A stretch of 64,000 nucleotides of DNA. Source: Chlorocebus sabaeus. Its lineage: Eukaryota > Chordata > Mammalia > Primates > Cercopithecidae. The notes beneath the pieces were generated by a model that saw only the letters and a list, made by a program, of their open reading frames with translations, was not told the DNA's origin and ran no database searches. Of this stretch, positions 27,391 through 33,096 are shown in pieces. A program made the position numbers and the translations under genes. The stretch is taken from contig NC_132928.1 in assembly GCF_047675955.1 (NCBI RefSeq), forward strand, positions 50,400,889-50,464,888, given 5' to 3'. Positions within the stretch are counted from its first letter, which is position 1. The number at the start of each line of letters is the position of its first letter.

Positions 27391-28524
27391 TTTGAGACGG
27401 AGTCTTGCTCTGTATCCCGGGCTGGACTGCAGTGGCCGGATCTCAGCTCACTGCAAGCTCCGCCTCCCGGGTTTACGCCATTCTCCTGCCTCAGCCTCCC
27501 GAGTAGCTGGGACTACAGGCGCCCGCCACCTCGCCCGGCTAGTTTTTTGTATTTTTAGTAGAGACGGGGTTTCACCGTGTTAGCCAGGATGGTCTTGATC
27601 TCCTGACCTCGTGATCCGCCCGTCTCGGCCTCCCAAAGTGCTGGGATTACAGGCTTGAGCCACCGCGCCCGGCCTAATTTTTATATTTTTAGTAAACAGG
27701 GTTTCACCATGTTGGCCAGGATGGTCTCAATCTCTTGACCTCGTGATCCGCCAGCCTCAGCCTCCCAAATGGGATTACAGGCGTGAGCCACCGCGTCCGG
27801 CCTATTTATTTATTTTGAGATGGAGCCTTGCTCTGTCTCCCGGACCGGAATGCAATGGCACAATCATGGCTCACTGCAACCTCACCTCCTGGGTTCAAGC
27901 ACTTCTCCTGCCTCAGCCTCCGGAGTAAGCTGGGACTACAGGTGAGAGCCACCATGCTCGGCTAATTATGGTATTTCGAGTAGTGACGGGGTTTCATCAT
28001 ATTGTCCAGGCTGGTCTCGAACTCCTGACCTCAAGTGATCGGCCCACCTCGGCCTCCCAAAGTGCTGGGATGACAGGCGTGAGCTACCGCGCCTAACCTC
28101 ACTATTACTTTTTCAAAGTTCCTTAAAGCCAAAGACCAGGAACCAAAAAAAAAATACAACTATTGATATTTAAAATAGGGTGAATTTAAAACCAAATATA
28201 AATCAACATTTGAAAAAAATTATAAACAGTATTTAGATGGAGTAGTGAAACAGGACTCTGACTCAAAATACTGTATAAGGAATGCCTTCTTGCTTTATTT
28301 AAGCAAGCGTGTTAGAAAAATGTAGCCAATCGAGGTACTCTGAGTATCAGATTTAAAAAACCGGTGAATGGAAGGGGATTTCTGTCTTACGGCCATGACT
28401 GTTTATGACTTCAGAATCATCGAAGATTACCTCTCGTCCCTTCCTTGGCTACAGACACTAACTTTTTGCTCTCAGACGTTGATGCAGAGTTTAGCGGGGT
28501 GGAGGGCGTTTTCGGGAGAGACAT
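148..28524 (-). CDS. AXDND1: AXDND1, axonemal dynein light chain domain protein: first 9 coding exons, residues 1-333
   Basis: Nine minus-strand exons join in phase from an ATG at 28522-28524 to residue 333; the C-terminal two-thirds of a roughly 1000-residue protein lies beyond the left edge. The sequence begins MSLPKTPSTPLNSASTSESK and contains the axonemal dynein light chain (p28-like) region, which starts around residues 210-250 and runs out of the window. I recognise it as AXDND1, a testis-enriched protein whose loss impairs sperm flagella and male fertility. Position just downstream of SOAT1 on the same strand agrees with the human gene order. All junctions use GT-AG; no stop or frameshift is seen. 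Confidence 0.95.
303..2102 (+). mobile_element. L1 (5'-truncated): ORF2 C-terminal part and 3' UTR, first segment
   Basis: Sense L1 ORF2 sequence with decayed frames (for example 1149-1361 and 1616-1858), then 3' UTR. It resumes at 2800 after a MaLR LTR insertion. It looks like an older primate L1 (L1PA/L1PB grade). The 5' junction, about 300-312, is next to the AXDND1 exon 148-288. Confidence 0.85.
2103..2799 (-). mobile_element. MaLR solo LTR (THE1/MST type) inserted into L1
   Basis: It starts TATATTAGTCCATTCTCACAC and ends CCAAACCATATCA, the reverse complement of a THE1/MST-type LTR. It is itself split by the Alu at 2330-2634. Confidence 0.85.
2330..2634 (+). mobile_element. Alu inside the MaLR LTR
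   Basis: Full length with a (AAAT)n tail. The target duplication is aaa(c/t)catcagatct on both sides. It is the third layer of the L1 > LTR > Alu stack. Confidence 0.93.
2800..2895 (+). mobile_element. L1 3' end, second segment after LTR insertion
   Basis: Continues the 3' UTR that breaks at 2102 and ends ...CTATTGAAATAAAATAAG. Short flanks tgggt and cgagt mark a degraded 5-bp target duplication around the inserted LTR. Confidence 0.8.
3040..3346 (+). mobile_element. Alu, full length
   Basis: Both arms are present with an A-rich (AAAT)n tail. Lies in AXDND1 intron sequence, antisense to the gene. Confidence 0.93.
3863..4160 (+). mobile_element. Alu, full length
   Basis: Starts GGCCAGGCGTGATGG; the tail is CAAAACAAAA. 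Diverged, S/J grade. Confidence 0.92.
4350..4888 (+). repeat. Probable old L1M/HAL1-like remnant
   Basis: A-rich diverged sequence that I tentatively join with the clearer HAL1-like pieces at 5591-6560 and 6978-8290. Contains only short chance frames (4522-4782 in this stretch), which I do not call as genes. Confidence 0.4.
4889..5190 (+). mobile_element. Alu with 12-bp target duplication
   Basis: Flanked by atctaaaaatga at 4877-4888 and again at 5191-5202. Pure A tail of about 22. Confidence 0.94.
5270..5590 (+). mobile_element. Alu, full length
   Basis: Flanks agaactcttaagg / agaactcttaggg. The central A-rich linker is expanded (5390-5418). Confidence 0.93.
5591..6560 (+). repeat. HAL1/L1M ORF1-type remnant
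   Basis: The stretch around 5720-6010 resembles the ORF1/RNA-binding region of old half-L1 (HAL1) elements. The frame at 5722-5955 is a decayed fragment of it. The part after about 6060 is too diverged to place. Confidence 0.5.
6636..6972 (+). mobile_element. MaLR LTR (MST type), plus strand
   Basis: Shows the MST pattern: TGAAATTTAATTG, AAGAGGTGGA, the CT-rich block, CCAATAAATTTCTG, and an end at CAGACTAAGACA. It is missing part of the 5' end. Confidence 0.8.
7219..7431 (+). mobile_element. 5'-truncated Alu
   Basis: Lacks most of the left arm; the tail is (AAT)n. Flanking copies of tagatagga(t/g)taaa confirm insertion as a truncated copy. Confidence 0.9.
7802..8106 (+). mobile_element. Alu in HAL1 remnant
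   Basis: Full length with AAAAAAAAAG tail; flanks aaaaaatccta / aaaaaagtccta. Confidence 0.93.
8291..8640. repeat. Unassigned segment, LTR-like composition
   Basis: Less A-rich than its surroundings, with CCTCCCCACAGG, a TATAAAACTC box and a following pyrimidine-rich tail, which resembles an ERV LTR, but I cannot name a family. The AXDND1 exon acceptor at 8930 lies about 290 bases further right. Confidence 0.3.
8808..8929 (-). CDS. AXDND1: AXDND1 coding exon, residues 247-287
   Basis: Encodes MHKLLHILKKEQTIYNTIFH then [20 protein letters not shown], an alpha-helical heptad-rich stretch typical of the p28-like domain. The acceptor is CTGACAG; the donor GTTAGT is non-optimal. Confidence 0.95.
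9109..9404 (+). mobile_element. Alu, full length
   Basis: Starts CTAGGCGCAGTGG and ends in an A18 tail. Lies about 180 bases upstream (transcript sense) of the AXDND1 exon 8808-8929. Confidence 0.92.
9405..10159 (+). repeat. Old L1M-type 3' end
   Basis: Contains GAGAATGTCCTTGTTTGTAGG and ends with a TTTTTCTGTAAGTTTCCAATT...AAATGAAA pattern typical of mammalian-wide L1 3' ends. Diagnosis from memory. Confidence 0.5.
10160..10290 (+). mobile_element. Alu left arm only (3'-truncated)
   Basis: Starts GGTGACCCGGTGCAGTGG and stops at CTCTACTAAAAATA. The right arm is absent. Confidence 0.85.
10370..10600 (-). repeat. MIR
   Basis: Contains the reverse of the MIR core: CAGATGAGGAAACTGAGG and GACTTGTCCAAGGCTACCAG. 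It abuts the donor of AXDND1 exon 10643-10745. Confidence 0.8.
10643..10745 (-). CDS. AXDND1: AXDND1 coding exon, residues 212-246
   Basis: Encodes KPNKRVEVAQLNDVMDTMLE then RAGVENQEYTAPTK. This begins the predicted dynein light chain-like region. The acceptor is TTTTTTAG and the donor GTAATT. A MIR lies about 45 bases beyond the donor. Confidence 0.95.
11421..11477 (-). CDS. AXDND1: AXDND1 small coding exon, residues 193-212
   Basis: 57 bases encoding KYTTLLTDSENRLLLFPS with a split Asp codon at the 5' end and a split Met at the 3' end. The donor is GTAAGT and the acceptor TTGTAG. Too short to show up as a long open frame; found by continuity with its neighbours. Confidence 0.93.
11797..12090 (+). 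mobile_element. Alu with pentanucleotide tail
   Basis: Full length; the A tail has evolved into the AACAT repeat that follows. Confidence 0.93.
12091..12142 (+). repeat. (AACAT)n microsatellite
   Basis: About nine imperfect AACAT units grown from the Alu tail; one unit reads AGCAT. Confidence 0.9.
12278..12576 (+). mobile_element. Alu, first of a tandem pair
   Basis: Full length with an A18 tail that runs directly into the next Alu. Confidence 0.93.
12581..12877 (+). mobile_element. Alu, second of a tandem pair
   Basis: Same orientation as 12278-12576. Flanks gtca(gcc) and gtcatc suggest it landed at the tail of the first copy. Confidence 0.93.
12895..13135 (+). repeat. Old L1M-type 3' end fragment
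   Basis: Starts GTTAGGAAATACACACTAAAG and ends AAATTACATTAAAATAAAAGG, matching the family seen at 9405-10159. Confidence 0.5.
13612..13845 (-). mobile_element. Alu with internal deletion
   Basis: After the poly-T and GAGACAGAGTCTGGC it jumps straight to ACCACGCCCGGCTA, so most of the right arm is lost. The left arm is complete. Confidence 0.88.
13857..14033 (-). mobile_element. 5'-truncated AluY-like copy
   Basis: Long T28 tail, then the right arm, ending at GCGCCCAGCTAATTTC. The left arm is missing. Flanks aatttct / aatttct. Confidence 0.88.
14171..14470 (-). mobile_element. Alu, full length
   Basis: Flanks agtattctt / ggtattctt. It ends about 30 bases from the donor of AXDND1 exon 14500-14585, in sense orientation with the gene. 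Confidence 0.92.
14500..14585 (-). CDS. AXDND1: AXDND1 coding exon, residues 165-193
   Basis: Encodes PKTLTDTLIPEEFHIVSSTG then VSGLECYD. The donor is GTGAGT and the acceptor TTTTAAG. A minus-strand Alu ends about 30 bases beyond the donor. Confidence 0.94.
14586..15210. other. AXDND1 intron, unique sequence
   Basis: AT-rich, no repeat or RNA gene recognised. Confidence 0.6.
15211..15331 (-). CDS. AXDND1: AXDND1 coding exon, residues 124-164
   Basis: Encodes DISFLYDVKYTKGQTREKAV then CPPHLARSLQSHDGVIVPHK. The donor is GTAAGT. The acceptor TTACTTCTTAG keeps a short pyrimidine tract, and a recent L1 insertion (15372-15636) begins only 40 bases upstream in the transcript. Confidence 0.95.
15372..15636 (-). 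mobile_element. Short recent L1 insertion, 3' end only
   Basis: Only the last ~140-170 bases of an L1PA-grade 3' UTR plus a long A/T-interrupted tail. The 16-base duplication acaaaacaagttttct is perfect at 15356-15371 and 15637-15652. It lies in the sense direction just upstream of AXDND1 exon 15211-15331. Confidence 0.92.
16055..16390 (-). mobile_element. Alu with (ATT)n tail
   Basis: The tail 16055-16102 is an ATT/ATC microsatellite. Flanks ctgtcatgttgt at 16041-16052 and again at 16391-16402. Confidence 0.94.
16605..16680 (+). repeat. L1M-type 3' tail fragment
   Basis: CAACTTTTCTGTGAGTCTTT then AAATTATTTCAAAATAAG repeats the terminal motif of old L1s seen at 9405-10159. Confidence 0.4.
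16908..17040 (+). repeat. Ancient interspersed repeat (L2-like)
   Basis: Contains CTGTATACCAGGCACTATTC and CATGGAACTGATTCTAGTGG, a pattern common in old mammalian LINE remnants. Family uncertain. Confidence 0.4.
17049..17347 (+). mobile_element. Alu, full length
   Basis: Starts GGCTGGGTGCAGTGG and ends (A)nTAAAAATAAAAA. Inserted beside two copies of the ancient repeat. Confidence 0.93.
17424..17600 (+). repeat. Ancient interspersed repeat (L2-like)
   Basis: CAGTAAATATTTATTAACC then AGTCCCTACCACTGGGGAGC echoes the copy at 16908-17040, more diverged. Confidence 0.35.
17805..18063. mobile_element. MER2/Tigger-type DNA transposon
   Basis: Starts GTTGGCCCTTGAACAACACA, a Tigger/MER2 terminal pattern, and ends near CCTCAGTATGAGGGAAGACTG. 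Internally deleted; no transposase frame. Confidence 0.7.
18638..18850. repeat. AT-rich (TATACA/TATG)n low-complexity block
   Basis: Interleaved TATACATATATG-type units with dyad symmetry throughout. The frames across it are artefacts of the repeat. Confidence 0.9.
18870..19178 (+). mobile_element. Alu, full length
   Basis: Flanks taaagaatatgtt / taaagaatatttt. The tail is A9T10 mixed. Confidence 0.93.
19254..21180 (-). mobile_element. 5'-truncated L1, 1.9 kb
   Basis: Reverse-strand L1 3' UTR and the end of ORF2. The longest residual frame (19794-20192) shows the ORF2 C-terminal pattern (RCWRGCGEIGTLLHCWWECK), but stops and shifts break it. It is sense with AXDND1. It contains a threefold 50-bp tandem duplication at 19509-19658. 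Confidence 0.93.
19509..19658 (-). repeat. 3 x 50-bp tandem repeat inside the L1 3' UTR
   Basis: Units at 19509-19558, 19559-19608 and 19609-19658 share GAGAA(T/C)A(T/C)GCAGTG...GATAGTTTGCTC(G/A)GAAT. Copies 2 and 3 are closer to each other than to copy 1. Ordinary L1s carry this stretch once. Confidence 0.92.
21222..21330 (+). mobile_element. MST-type MaLR LTR fragment
   Basis: TGCTATGGTTTGAATGTGTC opens the LTR; it breaks off after AACAGGTGATTAGG. Lies right behind the L1 5' end. Confidence 0.75.
21392..21689 (+). mobile_element. Alu with (AAT)n tail
   Basis: Flanks aataattagag on both sides. Full length. Confidence 0.94.
21690..22246. other. AXDND1 intron, no feature recognised
   Basis: Mixed AT-rich sequence; nothing recognised on either strand. 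Confidence 0.5.
22247..22830 (-). mobile_element. Old LTR (ERVL-MaLR/MLT-like), minus strand
   Basis: Contains TTTCTATTTGTGCCATAACA, CACAAATTTATTATTTTACTG, GGTCAGAAGTCCA, and CATCTTCAAAGCCAGCAATGG, the reverse of an old mammalian LTR pattern. Exact subfamily not claimed. Confidence 0.6.
22917..23224 (-). mobile_element. Alu with 12-bp target duplication
   Basis: (TTTTG)n tail; flanks gacattaaaact on both sides. Confidence 0.94.
23430..23612 (-). repeat. MIR
   Basis: Reverse MIR core: TTTTTACATATGAGAAAATGG then AATAACCTACTCAAG. Well diverged. Confidence 0.65.
24270..24373 (-). CDS. AXDND1: AXDND1 coding exon, residues 90-124
   Basis: Encodes GTLPRLVDHVWHHPVRRNKF then KYLIDHPVSLTGAG. The acceptor is TTTTCCCCAG and the donor GTAAAG. 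Confidence 0.95.
24678..25325 (-). mobile_element. Alu interrupted by a second Alu
   Basis: The outer copy is 24678-24870 plus 25192-25325 with a T41 tail. A younger AluY, 24871-25191, entered at its central TTTTTGTGTTTT linker, same orientation. The inner copy lost the TTTTT run purity through (TTTTTG)n units. Confidence 0.9.
25341..25635 (+). mobile_element. Alu, old (J-grade)
   Basis: Inverted relative to 24678-25325 and 16 bases from it. (AATC)n tail. Confidence 0.92.
25751..25923 (-). CDS. AXDND1: AXDND1 coding exon, residues 32-89
   Basis: Encodes LPELKEKKNMVDRSKPLPTS through PPKKIKTPK. The acceptor is TTACTTAG and the donor GTTTGT. It follows a 2.5-kb intron that holds the Alu cluster 26975-28098. 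Confidence 0.95.
25924..26974. other. AXDND1 intron, mostly unique
   Basis: No repeat recognised except an A22 run at 26739-26760. No RNA gene seen. Confidence 0.5.
26975..28098 (-). mobile_element. Cluster of four nested/fused Alus, all minus
   Basis: Order: Alu A 26975-27220 (its left-arm end is lost and fused to B); Alu B 27221-27344 continuing at 27675-27802; AluY C 27374-27674 inserted in B through a (TA)n tail; Alu D 27803-28098. Flanks ctattgctttt / ctattactttt enclose the whole block. Sits between AXDND1 coding exons 1 and 2. Confidence 0.9.
27347..27373. repeat. (TA)n microsatellite
   Basis: About 13 TA units at the tail of AluY C. Confidence 0.93.
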
Positions 28525-28630
28525 AATAAACAATGCCTCCTGTGTCTTTAGTAATTTGAAATAGTCCTCCGGAAAGCTAATTTAGACACAAATCAGCGCC
28601 GCACTGGGACTTGCAGGCTGCCACATAATC
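28431..28630 (-). CDS. AXDND1: AXDND1 exon 2: 5' UTR plus first coding part, residues 1-32
   Basis: The acceptor CCCTGCAG follows a long pyrimidine run (plus-strand purines 28637-28676), placing the exon's 5' end at 28630. The ATG is at 28522-28524, so 28525-28630 is 5' UTR. The peptide is MSLPKTPSTPLNSASTSESK then KLVSVAKEGTR. I remember human as having one extra Lys (KKLKVSV); this copy reads KKLVSV. The donor is GTAATC at 28425-28430. Confidence 0.93.
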
Positions 28631-28636
28631 CTGCAG

Positions 28637-28676
28637 GGAGAGGAAAAAAGAAAAAAAAAAAAAGAAAGAAAAAAGA
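28637..28676 (-). promoter_or_regulatory. Pyrimidine tract of the AXDND1 exon 2 acceptor
   Basis: A 40-base nearly pure purine run on the plus strand reads as T/C on the transcript strand and ends CTCTCCCTGCAG at the exon. Also a length-variable homopolymer. Confidence 0.8.
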
Positions 28677-28739
28677 TGACACCCATTGAGTATTTAGGTT
28701 CAGATCGTAGTTTAGAATTCATCCAGCATGGTTTTCCCT

Positions 28740-29350
28740 CTTCGGGGCGACCTCTATGTTCTGGGGTTATCTGTTGCGACTGAGAGGCCTTAGTGGACCG
28801 TCAGGTCAGGGTCAGGGAGCAGGGCAGGAAAGACCCGCTTGGCGGACCCCGCAGACCGCCGGCACCCCTGGTGGGCGACACTCGCTGCAGGCGGCTCGGC
28901 TGGGGACCCCGACCTTCCCCACAGGCAGCGTTCTCGCGCGCCAGTTCCACAAACTCGGGAGTTGGGCAGGCCTCGCACTGTTTCTTGGTTAAAAATGACT
29001 GGAAAGGGACACCCGCTATCCTACCCACACGTTGCGTACCCCCCCAGCATCCGGTGACTACCTCCTTTGCTGGAACGCCTGTTTGTCGTCATAGAAACCC
29101 AGGACCCCGAGGTTTAGCGCCCTCGATAGGGGCTGCCTTCAGCGGTGCCGGCGGAGGAGACAGACAGCTAAGACAATCCCTACAGCCTCTCGGAGTTTCT
29201 TGTGTTCTAAATCGCAGCCAGGTTCAGTAGCAAAGAAGAAAAACGTTTAATCCGGCCGTTGTCTCGGAATCCGAAAGTGTCTCACCCCGGGGCTTCCTGC
29301 TGCGGGCCAGGCTAGTGAGCAGGCGCCGGCGGGGGTTAGCCCGAGGGGCT
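28740..29350 (-). promoter_or_regulatory. AXDND1: AXDND1 CpG-rich promoter region
   Basis: This is the only clearly GC- and CpG-rich non-Alu block in the window, directly upstream of AXDND1 exon 2. A first non-coding exon must lie here. The best donor I see on the minus strand is GGAG|GTAGTC with the exon end at 29062. The exact transcription start cannot be fixed from sequence. No TATA box stands out. Confidence 0.75.
29085..29098. promoter_or_regulatory. RFX X-box motif in the AXDND1 promoter
   Basis: GTCGTCATAGAAAC fits the X-box consensus GTHNYYATRRNAAC at every position. RFX factors bind X-boxes near the starts of ciliary and flagellar genes, which suits AXDND1. Binding is inferred. Confidence 0.55.
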
Positions 29351-29450
29351 GACACCTGTAGCCTGTGATGCACGCGGGTTAAGCAAGGGTCTTCTAAGAG
29401 TTTATTCCATCTTTCTAGGTTTCCTTTTTTGTTGCTTTGCATATTTTTCT

Positions 29451-29970
29451 TTCTTTTTCCTTCCTTCTTTCCTGCCTTCCTTCCTTTTTCCTTTTTCCTG
29501 GGACGGAGTTTCGCTCTTGTCGCCCAGGCTGGAGTTCAATGGCGCGATCTCAGCTCACTGCAACCTCCACCTCCTGGGTTCAAGCAATTCTCCTGCCTCA
29601 GCCTCCCAAGTAGCTGGGACTACAGGCACACGCCACCATGCCCGGCTAATTTTGTATTTTGTTTTTTTTGTTTTTGTTTTTGTTTTGTTTTGAGACGGAG
29701 TCTCGCTCTGTGGCCCAGGCTGGAGTGCAGTGGTGCGATCTCGGCTCACTGCAACCTCCGCCTCCCGGGTTCAAGCGATTCTCCTGCCTCAGCCTCCTGA
29801 GTAGCTGGGACTACAGGCGCGCGCCACCTCGCCCGGCTAATTTTTTATTTTTAGTAGAGATGGGGTTTCACCATGTTGGCCAGGCTGATCTCAAACTCCT
29901 GACCTCGTGATGCGCCTGCCTCGGCCCCCCAAAGTGCTGGGGTTATAGGCATGAGCCCCCGCGCCCGGAC
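29451..29970 (-). mobile_element. Alu-in-Alu with (TTCC)n tail
   Basis: Flanks gctttgcatatttttct at 29434-29450 and 29971-29987 (17 bases, perfect) enclose a partial Alu right arm (to about 29655) and a full second Alu. Lies upstream of the AXDND1 promoter. Confidence 0.9.
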
Positions 29971-29987
29971 GCTTTGCATATTTTTCT

Positions 29988-30250
29988 AAAAACCAGACTC
30001 AGGGGGGATGTTGGGTAATAAGAAACTCTGGGTCCCTTATTGGGTAAGCCGTTCAGTGCTTTACATTTCGGTCACGTCTTCGTTGGACCCTTAAAGGCCT
30101 CCCTTCAGAGCACAAGGAAGGCCTCCTGGGTCCAGATTTTTCACCCCCTTGGGACCGGGAAGGAGGATTGAAGTTAGGTGGAACCAGCTCAGGCATAATT
30201 GTCAGGGCTTCTGGTGTAAAAACCTGACCTCAGGAAAGAATACCATCAGC
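29988..30250. other. Intergenic unique sequence upstream of AXDND1
   Basis: Moderate GC, no recognised element. Confidence 0.5.
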
Positions 30251-30383
30251 AGCCTGGCGCGGTGGCGCCTGTAATCCCAGCACTTTGGTAGGCTGAGGCG
30301 GGTGGATCACGAGGTCAGGAGTTCGAGATCAGACTGACCAACATGGTGAAACCCCGTCTCTACTAAAAATACAAAAATTAGCC
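30251..30383 (+). mobile_element. Alu left arm with target duplication
   Basis: Ends at AAATTAGCCAAG; flanks aaagaatacc(a/g)tcagc at 30235-30250 and 30390-30405 show that the truncated arm arrived or was captured as a unit. Confidence 0.88.
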
Positions 30384-30451
30384 AAGAAAAAAGAATACCG
30401 TCAGCGCCTTCGCAGTGAACTGAGGCTCAGTTCGATGAGGAATCGTTTCAT

Positions 30452-30762
30452 TTTTTTTTTTTTTTTTTTTGGAGGGATTTTCACTCTTGTTGCCCAGGCT
30501 GGAGTGCAATGGCGCGATCTTGGCTCACTGCAACCTCCATGCAACCTCCGCCTCCCAGGTTCAAGCGATTCTCCTGCCTTAGCCTCCCTAGTAGCTGGGA
30601 TTACAGGCATGTGCCACCATGCCCGGCTAATTTTGTATTTTTAGTACAGACAGGGTTTCTCCACGTTGGTCAGGCTGGTCTCGAACTCCCGACCTCAGAT
30701 GATCCGCCAACCTTGGCCTCCCAAAGTGCTGGGATTACAGGCATGAGCCACCGCGCCCGGCC
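30452..30762 (-). mobile_element. Alu, full length
   Basis: A 10-base CCATGCAACC repeat expands the right arm near 30535. T20 tail. Confidence 0.92.
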
Positions 30763-30954
30763 ATGGCATCATTTCATATTAAGGCAGAGATTTAGTGCCA
30801 AATAATGAACTGCTGGGAGAAGCCCAGCCTCTAGTTGCTTCCAGATGGGGAGGAAACTATCTTACTCAATAACCATATTCCTTAGCACCAAGTACAGTGC
30901 CTGGACAAACATGAAAATTGGTTGGACAGTTCTCTTTTGTGTTGACAGAATTGT

Positions 30955-31485
30955 GCTGTGGTATGGTGATTATGCATAATGTCAGAGGAGTTTGAACCAC
31001 AGCAACTCCATCTTGAATAGGAGCTGGGTAAAATAAGGCTGAAACCTACTTGGCTGCATTCCCAGATGGTTAAGGCATTCTAAATCACAGGATTAGATAG
31101 CAGGTTATAAAGACCTTGCTAATAAAACAGGTCGCAGTAAAGAAGCTGGCTAAAACCCACCAAAACCTACATGGCCACGAGAGTGACCTCTGGTCGTCCT
31201 CACTGCTATACTCCCACCAGCGCCATGACAGTTTACAAATACCATGGGAATGTCAGGAAGTTACCCTATATGGTCCAAAAAGGGGAGGAATGAATAATGC
31301 ACCCCTTGTTCAGCATATCAAGAAAGAACCATAAAAATGGGTAACCAGCAACCCTCAGGGCTGCTCTATGGAGTAGTCATTATTTATTCCTTTATTTTCC
31401 TAATGAACTTGCTTTGCACTGTGGACTCGCCCTGAACCCTCTCTTGGGGTCTGAATCTGAACCCCCTTTCCTGTAACAATACCAT
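30955..31485 (+). mobile_element. Endogenous retrovirus solo LTR
   Basis: Contains GAACCACAGCAACTCCATCTT, CTAATAAAACAGGTCGCAGT, TTACCCTATATGGTCC, and ends CCTTTCCTGTAACA. Looks like a class II (HERV-K-like, perhaps LTR3/HML-6) or related LTR; the family name is from memory. No viral gene follows. Confidence 0.6.
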
Positions 31486-31686
31486 TTACTGAGACTGGAA
31501 ACAAAGGAGGAAGACAAGATTTGGAGGAGGACTTTGGAGAAGGATCCGTTTAGGACTTGTGGATATGTTAAGTTTGCAGTAAGATTGAGATATCTGGGTG
31601 GAAATGAAAAGTAACTATTTGATTATACATTAATACATGGGTCTGAAGCTCTCAGCAAAGGCCTGTGTTAAAGTTGAATGGATAAG

Positions 31687-31980
31687 GCAGGGCGTGGTGG
31701 CTCATGTCTGTAATCCCAGCACTTTGGGAGGCTAAGGTGGGTGGATCATTTGATGTCAGAGACCAGCCTGATCAACATGGTGAAACCCTGTCTCTCTACC
31801 AAATACAAATACCAATTACAAAAATTAGCCCGGCGTGGTGGCACATGCCTGTAGTCCCAGCTACTCAGGAGATTGAGACAGGAGAATTGCTTGAAGCCGG
31901 GAGGTGGAGTGGTTGCAGCGCCATCACATTCCAGTCTGGGCGACAAGAGTGAAACTCCCTCTCAGAAAAAAAAAAAAAAA
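31687..31980 (+). mobile_element. Alu with internal deletions
   Basis: Right arm shortened (the GAGCCGAGAT segment is lost). Flanks agttgaatgga / agttggatga. Confidence 0.9.
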
Positions 31981-31995
31981 AGTTGGATGAGTGGC

Positions 31996-32132
31996 TGGCT
32001 GGGTGTGGTGGCTCATGCCTGAGTAATCTAGCACTTTGAGAGGCTTAGGTTAGAGGATCGCTTGAGGCCAGGAATTCGAGACCAGCTTGGACAACACGGC
32101 AAGACCCCATCTCTACAAAACAAAACAAAAAA
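31996..32132 (+). mobile_element. Free-left-arm-type Alu monomer
   Basis: A single arm ending in its own A-rich tail CAAAACAAAACAAAAAAAG; followed by a third copy of the agttgaat(g/a)ga flank. Confidence 0.85.
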
Positions 32133-32364
32133 AGTTGAATAGATGAGGCATAAACAAAAACAGTACTATCACTATCAAAAAATACAATTGCTACTCATAG
32201 GGTAACTCCTCTCCTAATTTTTAATTATACCAAGAGAATCTTAAAATGGAGTAATACTATTAAGGTCTTTGATGGAAAATACCATAGCAAAATGTAAGCT
32301 GAGTAGGTAAGAATCTTCCTAAACAGAAAACCTCAAAACGTGTAAAAGTGATGGTCAGAGTCAA

Positions 32365-32667
32365 TTTTTTTTTTTTTTTTTTTTGAGATGGAGTCTTGCT
32401 GTCGACCAGGCTGGAGTGCAGTGGTGTGATTTTGGCTTACTGCAACCTCTGCCTCCTGGGTTCAAACGATTCTCTGGAGCCTCGGCTTCCTGAATAGCTG
32501 GGATTACAGGCACCCGCCACCATGCCCAGCTATTTTTTGTATTTTTAGTAGAGAGGGGATTTCATCACGTTGGCCAGGCTTGTCTCGCACTCCTGACCTC
32601 AGGTGATCTGCCCGCTTTGGCCTCCCAAAGCAGTGGGAATACAGGCGTGAGCTACCACGCCTGGCCT
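32365..32667 (-). mobile_element. Alu, full length
   Basis: Flanks gtcaatttt / tatcaattc. T19 tail. Confidence 0.92.
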
Positions 32668-32820
32668 ATCAATTCGTTTTCTAAGTGCGTGGGCAGGGAT
32701 TTATACACACATCTGCAGGCACTTAGAACATGCAAAGCTCCCTAAAGGAATCTGCAGGGGAAGTGGGCCAGTGTTTGTATGTAATGTAGCTAAAAAAAGA
32801 AGGTACCAATTAGAAACTTT

Positions 32821-33096
32821 CTTTTTTTTCTTATTATTTTTGACACTCTGCCACTCAGGCTGGAGTCCAGTGGTGCAACCTAGGCTCCCAGATTCAAGCA
32901 ATTCTCCTGCCTCAGCCTCCCGAATAGCTGGGATTACAGGCACATGCCACCATGCCCTGCTAATTTTTATATTTTTAGTAGACATGGGGTTTCACCATGT
33001 TGGCCAGGCTGGTCTCAAACTCCTGACCTCAAGTGATAAGCCCACCTCGGCCTCCCAAAGTGCTGGGATCACAGGTGTGAGCCACCACACGGGGCC
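32821..33096 (-). mobile_element. Alu with deletion in the right arm
   Basis: Flanks ccaattagaaacttt / ccaattagcaacttt (32806-32820 and 33098 onward). Confidence 0.93.

Noticed and set aside
28793..29230. A 145-codon plus-strand open frame across the AXDND1 promoter
   Set aside because: GC-rich DNA has few stops; the peptide is Arg/Pro/Gly-rich with no recognisable domain, and the block is explained as a CpG promoter for the minus-strand gene.
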